Shown piece by piece: positions 13,730-27,812 of a stretch of 64,000 nucleotides of DNA. This DNA is from Glandiceps talaboti (Eukaryota > Hemichordata > Enteropneusta > Spengelidae): contig NC_135551.1 in assembly GCF_964340395.1 (NCBI RefSeq), forward strand, positions 4,295,463 to 4,359,462, given 5' to 3'. The first letter of the stretch is position 1; every line of letters starts with the position of its first letter. The notes under the pieces are model-generated. The model did no database searches. It was given only the letters and a program-made list of their open reading frames with translations, and had not been told where the DNA came from. The translations under genes were made by a program, and so were the position numbers.

Positions 13730-16700
13730 TAGTTTACAAGCATTAATTAGCGAGCTCCTCACACTGTTTGACAATCATAATATTCATCATAATTCCTGTG
13801 ATTGTTTGCAAATCAGACACTGCTGAACATCATGTTCCTACATGTATGTACCATACTACTATACATTGTATACATTTTTGTATGTACATTTTGTACATAG
13901 TACATGTACATTGTCAGTGTGTCAATTTGACGTGCCTCTGACATCGCATTCAACTTATAGTGACACACCAAAATTTGGTGTTCCCCTATCTCTTAGACTT
14001 ACTAAGTGTGGTGACTCACAAAAAATGCCAGTTTTCATCACACTAAACCCACAACAACAACATTTGGCTATCAATATCATTAGAGGGCACACTGCATATA
14101 CATGTAGTTGTACATTCAGAGTGTGAAGTTGTGTTGTACTGGTTGACTATTACATGTACATGTATGCCTGTTTTGCTGTACCCAATATTGTGCTGCTTTC
14201 AACTTCAAGTAAATCTAACTTTAATACATGTACATGTACTTGTAGCTCAGAAAGAATATGAAAGTGGCACAAGCTTAGTTTATACCTCTTATGGTATAGT
14301 ACTTTATGCTGCATATTTAAAAGTGGTCACAGTATTCTACAAATAAATACTTAACCATCATTTACAATTGTCTGTACTCAAATCTGGTGGTAAGATACAC
14401 AATCAAAAAAAAAGTCATGCATGTAACTGATAAACAGTCCGATGCCATAAATTGAAAAAAAAAACATACATGTAGTAGTATGTACACAACATGTTGAGGA
14501 AATATGCGATCAACTATTCTACAATGCCAGAATACACTTGTACTGTCATTAGAAGGCATATATCACCATTAAATATACTAGGAATAGTTTAATCAAGGTT
14601 TTATGTAAATATTTCATATATATTCAAAAGGTTTTTTCCAATATTTCCATATCCCAAGAAGTGTATGTACATGTGTGTATTAACTCTACCCTATCGCTAT
14701 GGCAGCAAACGGTATTCACTTTATACGATGGTATTAACATTCCTTTCAGCAGTCCGGAAATTAGAAAATTACTTAACTTGTCACAGAATATCCTATATAA
14801 CCTTTTACAACAGTAAATTCTCACCTCAAGTATCAATGTAGAAGAGATGTACATAATGTACTGAAGTGTTTATGTAGGCACATAAAACTAGAAATACAAG
14901 TTTATATGCATTTACAATGTTTGAATGAAACACCTCATGTATCAAAGTACAGGTGATGTACACATGTATTGAAGTGTTCCTAGACATACATGTATAAAAC
15001 TACAAATACAAGTTATGCATTTAAAATTGTAAGACCTACAATGTTTAAATGAAACACCTCAAGTATCAATGTACATTTATTGTACAGGAGATGTACACAA
15101 TACTACACATGTATTGTATCCATAGAAATAGAAAACTACAAATACAAGTATCTCAACTCACATTGATGATGATGATGAAAGTTGAGTAGATACAAAATGT
15201 ATAATGACAAAAAACGATGAACCGTGACTATATGGTTCCTGCTCACTGTTCTGTATTGAATGTAATCAAAGTTTTCATAGTAATTAGTTCTCGTACCACG
15301 ACCAAGTGTTCTAAGTACTTACAAATGTTTTGCCTATTCAGTATGCCACTTTGCCAGGCTTTGTCAAACTGGCCATTTGCTGTCTTTACCGCTTGCTGGA
15401 AACATTACTTGTAAGTAATTAATTAGAACACTTTGGTCATGGTACAAGAATGTTTATTACGTTTTACTGACCTGACAAACAGTTTTAAGAATACCCAAGT
15501 TTTTTATAAACACTCGTTCATAGTAGTACTACATATGGAATACATGTATGTATGTTCATGTCTAAAAATACATGTGTTGTACATACATGTAAACTCATTG
15601 ATACTGATATTAAATTTTGGTTTTGTATGTACATGTAAATTGAAAAAACAGAAGTATACCATAATGTAACTAGCAACTACACAGGGTTGAGATAGAAAAA
15701 AAAAAGTTTAATAACATCTTGGCAGTATAAGGTAGGAGGAAGAGTTTGAAACTGTGATATGGTGTTTTACAAGACAGTATTACCATCATGTATCAGAAAA
15801 TACTCATTATACGTACAGTTGAAATATGTTCATGATATCATTATAGTAAATGTCAGCCCATCTGATGTTTGTATAATTGGTAATGGGAGCGTTGGAGAGT
15901 TTACTTTCTGTATGAGTCTTCTAAAGTCCATTGTAGAGTATCTATAGCCTTTTATAAAATAATTCACTGGTTTGACTCCCATTTATCTATTGGTGAGGGT
16001 CTAAATGTACATGATGCCCAGAAATACAATTTTATACAGATATAAAGCATCATACATCAGCTCATATATTTCAATTTGTGATCTATATATAGAAAAACTG
16101 TGACTTTACATCATTTACGAAATTACTGCAAAAATTACCCTTAATATTGAAATAAAAATTGCCAACATATATTTTTTAATTGCTCAGATGATGGGGAATA
16201 CAATGAGATATGTTGGCAAAAATTAACATGAATTTCACACGAAACCCAAAATTCTGCCATATGCCCCGGCACTATAATGGAAATCGTCAAAGAGTTTTAC
16301 TAGATTTCCCTCCCTCTGTTTATATCATTAATAATTAAAACATTACATATAATTTATATGCATTATATTGTACATTGGCTGATTAACCATAGGGTGGTCC
16401 TTTTTTTTCTTTCTTTTTTTTCATTTGTTTCTCATTACTTTGTCATTGCAACTATATGGGTCAGTTAGTAGATTTAATTTTTTTTTTTTTTTAAATCATT
16501 TTCATGTTTCTCTGCCTCTCCTTTTCCTCTTCTCTATCTTCTTTTTATTGGATTCCTGGGAACAGCATCCTTCCCACAATAAAGCCATCGCTTCTCTAAA
16601 ACCCTCGCCTGACTTGAATAACTTCTGTCATTAAAGAAATGCTCTGTTCATGAACAAGCATCGGGGCCGCCACCATGACTGTACATGTAGGTGTAGTCGA

Positions 16701-17680
16701 CAGGCCAGATACTTGCTTATTCTTGACAGAGAGGGCGCTGTTCCACAAAATATTATAGGTGGCCAAAAATACAAAAAATTCTATTCTGATATTGAAGCTG
16801 AAAATGTGGGTTGGTCAAGTAATAAGAAACAGAAGAACAAATAGGGAGTCACCTTTACAATAAAGTGACTCGGTCATGAATACAAATGTAGCTTTGTTGA
16901 CATCAAAGAGCATCAGAGCTTGGGACTATAATAACATGACAATCTGAAGTACAATGTAGTTTGATGTCATCACAAACTCAAGGCAAGGTTACCTAGAATT
17001 TCACAAACACATTTCACCATCCCTTGTGGACCAATTAAATTCTTCAACTTCTTACAGAACCCCTTGAGATGAAAACGTTTAGCAATGGTATTCTATACTA
17101 CTGCAAAGACTTTTGTTGTTCTCACTGGTGAGAATAAATTAATTTCCATTTTAAAACATGTTTTGTCATTACTGAATAGAAACTAATGGTTCTATTACTA
17201 TGTGCAATGTAGGGTGTTTGTAATCTCGTTTTTTGAAAATTGACAATTCCACTAATGCGCTAAAGGTTGATTGATTTTGGCAGCCATTCAATTGATATAC
17301 AGATAAATTCATGACACATTCTTCTCGACTCAATTCACATAGTGACCTCTCATTGAAGCATTATTTTTCTGTGACTTTTATTAAAAGCAATTACTAAGTA
17401 TTAATAGTAAAATCAATTATGTGCTATGGAGTATGGTCAGAGTATTCAATGTACACCAGAAATATGATGCCAAGTTTTCAGTTTATCACCATGTACATGT
17501 AAAGAAGACAAAATGCAAAACTGTTTTATAGTCAATGTCTACCCTAATATAAAGACTCAGTGGCAATAACTAGAACATGTAGTTTTGATTTATTATAAAT
17601 GTTGTACTTGATGAAATACAATGTATGTTTTCATGGCCAAGTGGTCAAATCTTAATAGTATCTCACAAATCTGACAAACA
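13730..17680. other. AT-rich noncoding sequence, probably intron or intergenic
   Basis: No supported gene. It contains three diverged copies of a segment with AAACACCTCAAGTATCAATG near 14820-15100 and poly-T/A tracts near 16400-16490. Confidence 0.45.
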
Positions 17681-17685
17681 ATTAA

Positions 17686-19125
17686 ATGATACCGGGTAAG
17701 TCCAGCCAGGCTTACACTATAAATGATACCGGGTAAGTCAGCCAGGCTTACACTATAAATGATATCGGGTAAGTCCAGCCAGGCTTACACTATAAATGAT
17801 ACCGGGTAAGTCCAGCCAGGCTTACACTATAAATGATACCGGGTAAGTCCAGCCAGGCTTACACTATAAATGATACCGGGTAAGTCCAGCCAGGCTTACA
17901 CTATAAATGATACTGGGTAAGTCAGCCAGGCTTACACTATAAATGATACCAGGTAAGTCCAGCCAGGCTTACACTATAAATGATACCAGGTAAGTCAGCC
18001 AGGCTTACACTATAAATGATACCGGGTAAGTCCAGCCAGGCTTACACTATAAATGATACCGGGTAAGTCCAGCCAGGCTTACACTATAAATGATACCGGG
18101 TAAGTCCAGCCAGGCTTACACTATAAATGATACCAGGTAAGTCCAGCCAGGCTTACACTATAAATGATACCAGGTAAGTCAGCCAGGCTTACACTATAAA
18201 TGATACCGGGTAAGTCCAGCCAGGCTTACACTATAAATGATACTGGGTAAGTCAGCCAGGCTTACACTATAAATGATACCGGGTAAGTCAGCCAGGCTTA
18301 CACTATAAATGATACCGGGTAAGTCCAGCCAGGCTTACACTATAAATGATACCAGGTAAGTCCAGCCAGGCTTACACTATAAATGATACCGGGTAAGTCC
18401 AGCCAGGCTTACACTATAAATGATACCGGGTAAGTCCAGCCAGGCTTACACTATAAATGATACTGGGTAAGTCCAGCCAGGCTTACACTATAAATGATAC
18501 TGGGTAAGTCAGCCAGGCTTACACTATAAATGATACCGGGTAAGTCCAGCCAGGCTTACACTATAAATGATACCGGGTAAGTCCAGCCAGGCTTACACTA
18601 TAAATGATACCGGGTAAGTCCAGCCAGGCTTACACTATAAATGATACCGGGTATTAAAGTCAGCCAGGCTTACACTATAAATGATACCGGGTAAGTCCAG
18701 CCAGGCTTACACTATAAATGATACTGGGTAAGTCAGCCAGGCTTACACTATAAATGATACCAGGTAAGTCCAGCCAGGCTTACACTATAAATGATACCGG
18801 GTAAGTCAGCCAGGCTTACACTATAAATGATACCAGGTAAGTCCAGCCAGGCTTACACTATAAATGATACCAGGTAAGTCAGCCAGGCTTACACTATAAA
18901 TGATACCAGGTAAGTCCAGCCAGGCTTACACTATAAATGATACCAGGTAAGTCAGCCAGGCTTACACTATAAATGATACCGGGTAAGTCCAGCCAGGCTT
19001 ACACTATAAATGATACCGGGTAAGTCAGCCAGGCTTACACTATGAATGATACCAGGTAAGTCCAGCCAGGCTTACACTATAAATGATACCAGGTAAGTCC
19101 AGCCAGGCTTACACTATAAACAAGT
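17686..19125. repeat. 36/37-bp minisatellite, about 39 copies
   Basis: The unit is TGATACCGGGTAAGTCCAGC followed by CAGGCTTACACTATAAA. It alternates between 37-bp (GTAAGTCCAGCC) and 36-bp (GTAAGTCAGCC) forms and between CGGGTAAGT, CAGGTAAGT and TGGGTAAGT variants. One unit near 18650 has GGGTATTAAAGTC. Confidence 0.97.
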
Positions 19126-19199
19126 CATTGAAAATGACATAGTCCCCGCTATGATAGGGTTTTAAGGAACTGGTAGTTTATGTTGTCATTTTCAAACCT

Positions 19200-19765
19200 G
19201 GTTAATGTTGTTCAGCCTCATATGGTTGTTTTTGAAATCACTACTCTGTTCAAGCATGTCTGAGTTATGGCTTTGGACATGAAAACTGCGCCAACAAAAT
19301 GGCTGCCAGGCAGCCATATCGGATTGTATCAAGACGAAAATGGATATGCACATGTATGTCACAGAACACTGTGCTAATACCAACTTTGAATGAGATCTGT
19401 TCAAGCATGTCTGAGTTATGGCTTTGGACATGGAAAATTCGCAAACAAAATGGCTGCCAGGCAGCCATATTGGATCGTATCACGACAACAATGGATATGC
19501 ACATGTATGTCATATAACACTGTCCTAAATCAACTTTGAATGAGATCTGTTCACGCATGTCTGAGTTATGGCTTTGGACAGGGGAAAACTTACAAACAAA
19601 ATGGCTGCTAGGCAGCCATATTGGATAGTATCATAAAACAAATTGACGTGCATATGTATGCGATAGTATGTTGCCCCTGTACCAAGTTTGAAAAAATCGG
19701 CCCAGGCATCTCCAAGAAACGGCTGCAGACGGACGGACAGACGAAACCCAATCCAAGGATTAACA
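19200..19765. repeat. About 150-bp tandem repeat, three copies, with a conserved tail
   Basis: CTGTTCAAGCATGTCTGAGT recurs at 19245, 19397 and 19547. Each copy also has AAAATGGCTGCCAGGCAGCC and CATATCGGAT-like blocks. The tail has GGCTGCAGACGGACGGACAG near 19720, a signature I associate with abundant marine-invertebrate repeats. Confidence 0.8.
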
Positions 19766-19859
19766 TTTAATAGGTGGGAAAAACAGTTATCTGGCAGAGA
19801 TTTAATAAAAGTAGGTCCAGAACAAAAAAATAATTCTATTCAAATCCTTATAAGTTATA

Positions 19860-20080
19860 GCTCTACTGATAAGATAACACTAATGTGAGAACCTGGGATT
19901 GAAACCTTGGCCTTTAACTGATAAGATAACACTAATGTGAGAATCTGGGATTGAAACCCTGGCCTTTAACTGATAAGATAACACTGATGTGAAAACCTGG
20001 GATTGAAACCCTGGCCTTAACTGATAAGATAACACTAATGTGAAACCTAGGATTGAAACCAAGGCCTTTAACTTGCACAA
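19860..20080. repeat. About 57-bp tandem repeat, four copies
   Basis: The unit has ACTGATAAGATAACACTAAT and GGGATTGAAACCCTGGCC. The minus strand reads GGGTTTCAATCCCAGG, resembling a tRNA T-arm / B-box. Confidence 0.85.
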
Positions 20081-20285
20081 CTTTGAAATCTTGTAAACAA
20101 GTCCTACTGTACATGTATTCAGCCAATTTCCAGTAAGGATTTATCATTTAATGGTAAACCTCTATTGATGACATCACAAATATAGACACACTTTGTATTG
20201 TCTTAAGTTTGTATTTATCAAGAAAGAGACGATATAGTAAATGTAATTTGTCATCACCAAAGGTTTTCCCATAAACCCTTGCAGG

Positions 20286-20330
20286 ACCCCCCCCCCCCCA
20301 CCACCACCACCACCACTACCACCACCACAC
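20286..20330. repeat. Poly-C followed by (CCA)n
   Basis: About 14 C residues, then ACCACCACC repeats. Confidence 0.9.
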
Positions 20331-20399
20331 AATGCCCATGGCTGAACACATGTCAAGTATAATAGGGTTTCTTTACAAGATTTCAAAGTTAAGTACAAT

Positions 20400-22500
20400 A
20401 TAAGTTATAGCCCAGATACTTAGCTACATCTATCTGACTCATCACACTGGCTTGACAGTATATGTTCTGGCAACTGACATTTTCAAGCCAGATAGCAAAG
20501 ACTCTGGGCTAAGTAATTAAGTTTGATACCTATGTGCTGTTTTATCATCCAACATTATATGTAACTATATAGCTGTAATCAATAAAAGTGTACTACTGAA
20601 GGCTGACTGGACTTTTACTGACTGTGTTTGATGATACTGATATAAAATCAAACATTGGCTAACGAAGGCTTCGATGAATAGTGATCAACAATGGTTCAAT
20701 AACAAACTGAAGACAGTAATTAATTCATCTACACCTACATGTAGTCTACACTTCAAAGTAGACCCATTGGTACTATGATATATGAGAACACATTGATACC
20801 AGGTGTTAGTATTCCTAGCCTACTACACTGTGCCTATAGCAACTTAAAATTGAGTAGAATAAGATGAATTGCTTGCTACATATGTAATAAAACTGATAAC
20901 CCCAATAGCCAAGTAACGACTGACCGATTATTTATCATTATTGTAATCTCAGAATTTGTATATGACTATCTATACACAATGTACTTTTATTTGATATTGT
21001 GTAGACCATTATCCTATATCATCTCAGCATGATATATATAGTTTTAACATCTTACAGTAATTTGGTTCGCACTCATCATTTTTACACAAATACCAAGTTG
21101 AAATAGCTTGCCCTTGTGTAAGGCCAAAAAAAACCAAAGAATTGTGCAATGACAATATTTTTTTTTATTTCTCAACAAACCTGTTTTAGTACTTTAGAGA
21201 AAATGTGTATGTGAGGCAGATGTCATTGACTTATTCATGATCAATTGACTCTGCAGTTATGTTCACTGAAGTAGGGATGATTATTTGTGTTTCCTCCTTG
21301 ATCTGCAGACTGCATGGGCTGGACAAACATGAAAAAAAGACCGATGTGAGGGTATTTAAATGATGCACGCGCTGACCAGAAACAGTTCTTTTTTTCTTTC
21401 TTTTTTTGGCCTAATATACATGTACTTTGTTATACTATCGCCGGTCTTACTGTATAATGTAGTAACACGCATTGATATTGTTGGAAAGTACACAGGTACA
21501 ATGTACATACATTTTTTGTACATGTACATGTAATACAGACTCCTGCCTAAGTTATACACTCTTTTGTAACAGAAGTCACATCTTTCTGTAATGTAAGCGC
21601 CACAGCGATTCCATCACCATGGATACTGTTGTCATTGATATTGGTTCAATTTCAACATGATACATTCACTGTACATTTATACCAAAATTCTTCTCTCTTT
21701 ACATTTTGCATGATCAAAAAGGACTTGCTGTGCAATCAGGGTTATCTTGCTGTTTCTTTCATTTTTTGCGTATAAGATAAGACTAATTTCAACAATAATG
21801 GAGGTACATAACACTGTACACAGTATGATCATTTACCCAGTCACATTGAGAAGTGAAAGGTATGGCTGTTGTTTTACAACATACAATGTACAGTTGTACA
21901 GAAATGATTGACTTGATGATTTTTATAGTTTCAAGTGTTTAGTTTTACTGATATATCTGTATTTACATCCCAACTGTGAACCAACACCTCTATAATAGCA
22001 TAATGCAGTTAAAGTTATCTTATTTTGTGTAAATCTTATTGTGTGTAAGAAGTGTCAAGCAAAGTGTAATTTGCATGTAAAGATCCTGACACCTACATGT
22101 ATCAAGCCCACTCTGATGACGTTCATAGAACTAGAAGGCATAACAGCCAAGATTACAATGATGAACATAATTATAATGAATTGAGAATACATATCAGATC
22201 AATGGCAATATACTCATGTTACACATAGTTTACTGTCTAATAATGTTTCAAGTATTGTAAATACATAAAGGCAGTCTAATACTCTGAGACTTTCAGTACT
22301 GCTGCATTGATTTTCTTTTCTTGTCCACTGGGATTTACAAGTTATATACAAATCAAATTTGATTACATGTTTTCAGTTATTTTAATCTTCCCAGGACTAG
22401 TACTCTTACTAAGAATTTCAATTACTGTACACATGTACATGTACACTACAGGAACAGAAGAAAATACAAAATGTAACATGTTTTCATTGAACTATTAAGT
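20400..22500. other. AT-rich noncoding sequence
   Basis: No supported exon on either strand. Confidence 0.45.
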
Positions 22501-22514
22501 ATAAGTATTAAGAA

Positions 22515-22605
22515 TAGCGCCAATGGTGTTGTAGTACAACTGTATTTGGCTGTTGCTCTGGGAGTGGTCTTGTTGCTAGGCATATTTGCATACAGTTTTT
22601 TTGAG
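22515..22605 (-). mobile_element. Short fragment of the element amplified at 42 kb
   Basis: CCAATGGTGTTGTAGTACAA is followed by TGGTCTTGTTGCTAGGCATA. This is the reverse complement of the GCCTAGCAACAAGACCA unit repeated at 42.0-42.5 kb; the same terminal motif also occurs at 59370-59392. Confidence 0.6.
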
Positions 22606-22776
22606 TCTTTATTCACTTACATTGTCTCACATTAGTAGAAGTAAAATTTAATCAACTTATCAACATCTCAGGAGTAAATACATAACATGTTGTCATTGAT
22701 GGTATGAAATTTGGTTAGAAGTCCAAAAATGAAGTTCAGCAATCACATTGACTCTTGACTCCTCAGTGACAACTTC

Positions 22777-22797
22777 CTCCCTCCCTCCCTCCCTCCT
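22777..22797. repeat. (CCCT)n tract
   Basis: CTCCCTCCCTCCCTCCCTCC. Confidence 0.9.
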
Positions 22798-24119
22798 ACT
22801 CTCTCTATGTGCAACATATACTGTGATATACATATATACATATATACAAACTACATGCAGTACATGACGTGTGCAAATGTTATACTTCAACAGTCATATT
22901 ATACTGTACCTTATATCTCACTTTCCTTTATACAACATGTTCTATGTTCAAGATTACAATCTGACTTCAGAGGAATTTTTTTTTTGTTTATCATGAAACA
23001 AATTTGTAATGAAGCCTTCCAAAATACATAAGTCACAAAACAAATATTGCCCTAATCACTACATAGTTATGTACATGTAGCAAAAGTATCTTCCTAAAAC
23101 ATGTGCAACTCATTTTTTGGGTGACTAAAGAAAAATATGGATGTATACATTATACATTTGGCTATTGAAGTTGTATGAATATTTAAGAACATTTCAGAAT
23201 GCAAGATTTACATGTATATGTTTGGCATCTATATTATACAAACGTACATGTACATGCATACACTCTCAGTGGTAAAATGAAAACTTCAGATACTGTCATA
23301 CATGTACATACAATTTACAATTATAAGCAATTATCATGCATGTACCAGTATTTACTCCTATACTCTATACTACAATGCAAACATACATACACCGTTTACA
23401 CGTAATGATGTATTTTAGTTATAAACTGAAATATTGAATGATAAAACTACATGTATATACATGTAGAGAAGTCTTACCTACATTCAGTAATCGTTACTCT
23501 TCTCTCACTATTCCCAACAAATCATGTAATGGATAACATGGACTAGAACATCTGATGCCATTAGTCAAATGAAATTACACTGTACATGTACATGTAGATC
23601 ATGTGTGGTTAAAAACCACTTTTCAACTGCAGTCCTTGCATGTGATTTGTTCTTATATGTGGGTGTGTTATGAATGCTGGGTAGATCTAACAAGCTAACA
23701 GAATTACACTTAGCTACAATGCCTACAGCTATAATTTCATCCAAATGACAGAATATCCGATATAGGTAGATGGAGATGGAGGTATAATTACAGACCACCA
23801 TATGGTGAAGACAGTATTATCAAGATGAATAGGCCTTGCTATGACGCATTTACATGGACAGTTGAGAAAATAATGAGAGAATGATTGTTTAGGGAGTACT
23901 TCAACAGTGTTTCAAAGATCAAACGTAAATGTACATTACACTGGATACATATAAGACTAGTATCAAACATTAACACAATAACAGGTCAAGTCCCTGTAAC
24001 AGACATTGGCTATGGCAGGATTAGGGATGCACAACACACAGGGTACACGAATGTACATGTACCGGTATATGTTAGACACCTCTACTCAGAAAAATAAAGT
24101 TACATGTACTGTATTATAA

Positions 24120-24495
24120 CAAGATTTAATTTTAGAATAGATGGAGTACATGTAGGTAGATTTTTACTCTCTTTTTTCTCTCTTTTTTCCATATGTGAGT
24201 GTATAGTTCGGGTAGTTATGTTTTACATTGTTTTCCATATGGTCTCTGTGTTGTTTATTTCTTCTCATCAGAAACAAATGTATACAGCCATTACAGGTTG
24301 GAAGAATGTACATGTAGTTTTATATTGTCTTTTTAAGTTGACGTCAGTTTCCACATCCATTATTCCTTGCGAGACATAACAATATTTCACGATTTTATTA
24401 TGTTTTTCTTGAATACTTAAAAAAAGTTTAGGGTCGACATGATAAACTACATGTACGTGGGGGTCGGGTAAACATAGCCAAACATTTTTTTTTTT
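24120..24495 (+). mobile_element. Dispersed inverted-repeat element, copy C
   Basis: It shares ATATGTGAGTGTATAGTTCG, GGTCTCTGTGTTGTTTATTT, CAGCCATTACAGGTTG and the terminal GGTCGGGTAAACATAGCCAA with copy A. It is the most complete relative of copy A. Confidence 0.7.
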
Positions 24496-24499
24496 AAAC

Positions 24500-26580
24500 C
24501 TAAGCCCACTTCAAGTGAGCCTCCACCCATTTTTAGTCAGTTTATATTTTACATGTATTTCCTAATTAAGCTCAAAGAAAGTTTATACTGAAACAAAAGA
24601 TATGATACCAGATGTCAAATGAAAAGCCAACTGAGACCTAAATCATGTCATTTGTTAAAAGACTAGTCTCTTTAAATCTTTAGAAAACATGCATGTCACA
24701 CAAATGCAAAATTGCCCCCCAATTTGACAACACCCTTAATAGTTCTCACAACCCTATAATTCCAAGAGTTTTAAGAGTTACACTTCCAACATTAAAAGTG
24801 AACAATTACAGACAAATATACAAATAATTGAAATATGAGTCTGTCAAATTTTAAAGATGGTGAAAACTGAAAAAAGTTAACAGCTACATTTTGAACAACT
24901 TTACTCCAACTTACGTAAAGTACATTGTATGATTATTTTGAAGTTTGAATAATTTTCTACAACTCAGTTGAGCTGCCTTTTTAATACCATGTGTATGTTC
25001 AAGCAACCTACATAATTCTGGCAAGCAGCCATGTACATGTACATATACATATATGGCCTCAAGATATTAGATATGTCTACATTTTCAATATTGATGAAAT
25101 TGGTAGTCTAGCTTATTTTTCTTGTGTCAAATGCATATGTTGAAATCACCTCAGGAGATGACTGAATGATAAACAAAGACATTTGATAAGGATTCACCAT
25201 ACTGTACATTTTGTACATGACATGTCAAGCCTACACTTTCTTATTATCTCTTTACACTGGATTCAAAATCATTTCCAGACTCATTCTTACTCTCTTGCTA
25301 TCTTTCTAAATCGTTGCCATAGAAACTGTATCTCTTATGGTATAACATGTCTTATGATGATCCATTATTGATACCCTAGCAAGGTCTTACTTTATGATAC
25401 AATGTAGCTAGCCAAGTCATTTATTCTTAGCAAAAATGTAGACATGCACACAAGACCAAAGGATTACAACAAAAAGTGTTCATAGATGGTTCTCACCACA
25501 TTTCAAATCAATTTCTACCTATAGGCTATATTTGATACATGTAAATTATACTGATATCAATATTTCTGACTGGTTCATATATATCCTGCTAAAATGAAAT
25601 CTACTCTCAGATATCAGTACATTGTACAAAGTAAAACAGAAGTGATATATGGGGCATTGTCACTATGAACATGAATGATGAGAATACAATTAAATACATG
25701 TACCAACACAATAAATAACGGTAATTCTGAAAGATTTGACATATTTCCAAAATGTCGGTTAAATTGTGTATTATGATGACAACAAATAAACTATCAGCTA
25801 TCTACATTATTAGGGTTTCACCAACTCTAAGCATCTTAAATGTTCACTAGTTATGTATATCTTTAATACTTGTTTATTTATCTTTGAGTTTGATTTGAAA
25901 AAAAAAAAAATTCTCACAAACAGTGCATGACTACCTCGACACAATAAACTTGCAATTTGACTAACTCCCACACTACATGTATGACACCAACACATACATA
26001 CAGATATATGTACTTCATATTACCTTCTACTATAGTTCTAAATATATATTACAAGACAATTTAATTTTTACATTAATCTCGAGAATGTTTCATAATGTGT
26101 TTTATACATACAAATTCACCACATTGAACAATACAAAAATACAGTGCACATGTATACATATACATCATGAGTATAAAATAGATGTTGTTTCACCTATACA
26201 TTTGTACCCTACAGACACAGACTGACACTGACAATATATGGATCCTGTGTACTCCTGACTCAAGCAGTAATCAATAACTTTGACATGGCTCACAATAAGA
26301 GATATATTTTCCAATTTTACTTAACTTAGCAGTAGTTCCAAACCTATGAAGGTATCTAGATTAAAGTGACTGCTAGCAATCATGAGACATCTCGTAATGA
26401 AACTACATCACATTACAGTACCTACCATTACACTGATTAAATTAGGAACCACACTAGGGTGAGTAAAATCACATTCAATTTGTACATGACATGAAAACAG
26501 AACAGACTACTAAACTAGACGTACATGTAATGGTCAGTTTCTAGAAAGAACAAATCTAGATAATTGTTTCTTTCAATGTA
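24500..26580. other. AT-rich noncoding sequence
   Basis: No supported exon. TGTACATGTACATATACATA palindromic tracts lie near 25030. Confidence 0.45.
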
Positions 26581-26582
26581 TA

Positions 26583-27270
26583 ATTAAAAGGGAACACCAT
26601 TTGAAGCACTTTCATAAATGTTGGGTTCTAGCGAATCATTTCATGATTTTTACATCACCTTACATGTACATGTACAATAAACAGGGCTTGAAATTAGCAG
26701 TACTTGAAGTCCTGTGTCCATAAACTATCAATTCTTGTCATGGGGTTACATGTACCATAATTTGCAGCTGGTTGTCCACTCAGGCTACCATTGATTACAA
26801 GATGATATAAACTTGGATGTGAGATTTACAGACAATGGCGTATTTAATATCTTACACATTTCCAATAGAGGTCAGTTCACAAATAATAGACTACACAGGT
26901 GACAATCTTTGGGCTACCACTTTCTGAAATTGGTCAGCCCACTGGGACTACCAATACAAAGAAAATGTTAATTTTGAGCCATGGCTGTAATGAGCACAAT
27001 GTCAGAAGCACCAATATGAACTTCTGCCTCACTTGGGGATGTTTGCTCTAGACAACATTTGCCTCATGGGAGTCAACTGAAATACATATGTAGGTGAAAT
27101 ATGAATATTGTTGGCATTTACACTGAAGGTAATAAACACTCAATAGGACTCACGAAATCTGAAATCATGTGTATTAATGTAGGTGATGTAAAATATGAAA
27201 TGACTCCAGAACCAAAAATTTATGAATATAGCTTATATTGTATTTCCTGGAGTGGGGTTCCTATTTAATT
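26583..27270. mobile_element. Inverted-repeat element bounded by TTAA, copy 1
   Basis: The left end reads TTAAAAGGGAACACCATTTG, then TTCATAAATGTTGGGTTCTA. The right end reads CCAAAAATTTATGAATATAG, then GGGGTTCCTATTTAA. The arms are imperfect inverted complements. A relative lies at 46.9-48.3 kb, and probably another at 44.5 kb. Confidence 0.6.
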
Positions 27271-27714
27271 ACCAAATATTACAAAATTCTGCCATAAGAG
27301 GTCATTTTGAAGCCAAGTTAGGTTAGGCAGCACATAAAAGCAATACACCACATGCAACAAGGTTAGCATCTTACATGTACATTGTAACTTATTACTGTAT
27401 TCTTATATTTATAAGTTATAATGAGGAATAGCCCATTCCTGCTACAGTTTTTTTGGTTGAGTCTTTTTTATCTGTCTATTTTTTTTAATGTACATTGTAG
27501 ATGTACAGGTATCATCCGAGAATTTATTGTTTTTCCCATATTTAATCCTTGTACATGTATTGTACAGTGCATCAGAGCAATTTTACTTTAAATATTATAA
27601 ATCATTTTACTATTTATCAGTACCCCAATACATGTACTTGCAATACTTTCATATACACACATGTACCGGTATGTAAATTGTATTTACATAATATTTCAAA
27701 CATTAGGCCAAATA

Positions 27715-27812
27715 AAAATAGTTGTTTGGTTCCTGTTACCCGACCCCACCTAGTTTTTCACGCCGACCCTAAACTTTTTTTTACATATTATTTGAGAAAA
27801 ATAATAATAAAA
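27715..27812 (-). mobile_element. Dispersed inverted-repeat element, copy D (fragment)
   Basis: TTGTTTGGTTCCTGTTACCC, GACCCCACCTAGTTTTTCAC and a T-run match the end of copy A in reverse orientation. Confidence 0.65.

Noticed and set aside
16664-16758. ATG in a near-perfect Kozak context (GCCGCCACCATGA)
   Set aside because: The frame has only 27 codons and no coding signature or splice partner; a coincidence is likely.
17686-19125. CRISPR-like array
   Set aside because: The units are contiguous tandem copies with no unique spacers, in a eukaryotic genome; this is a minisatellite.
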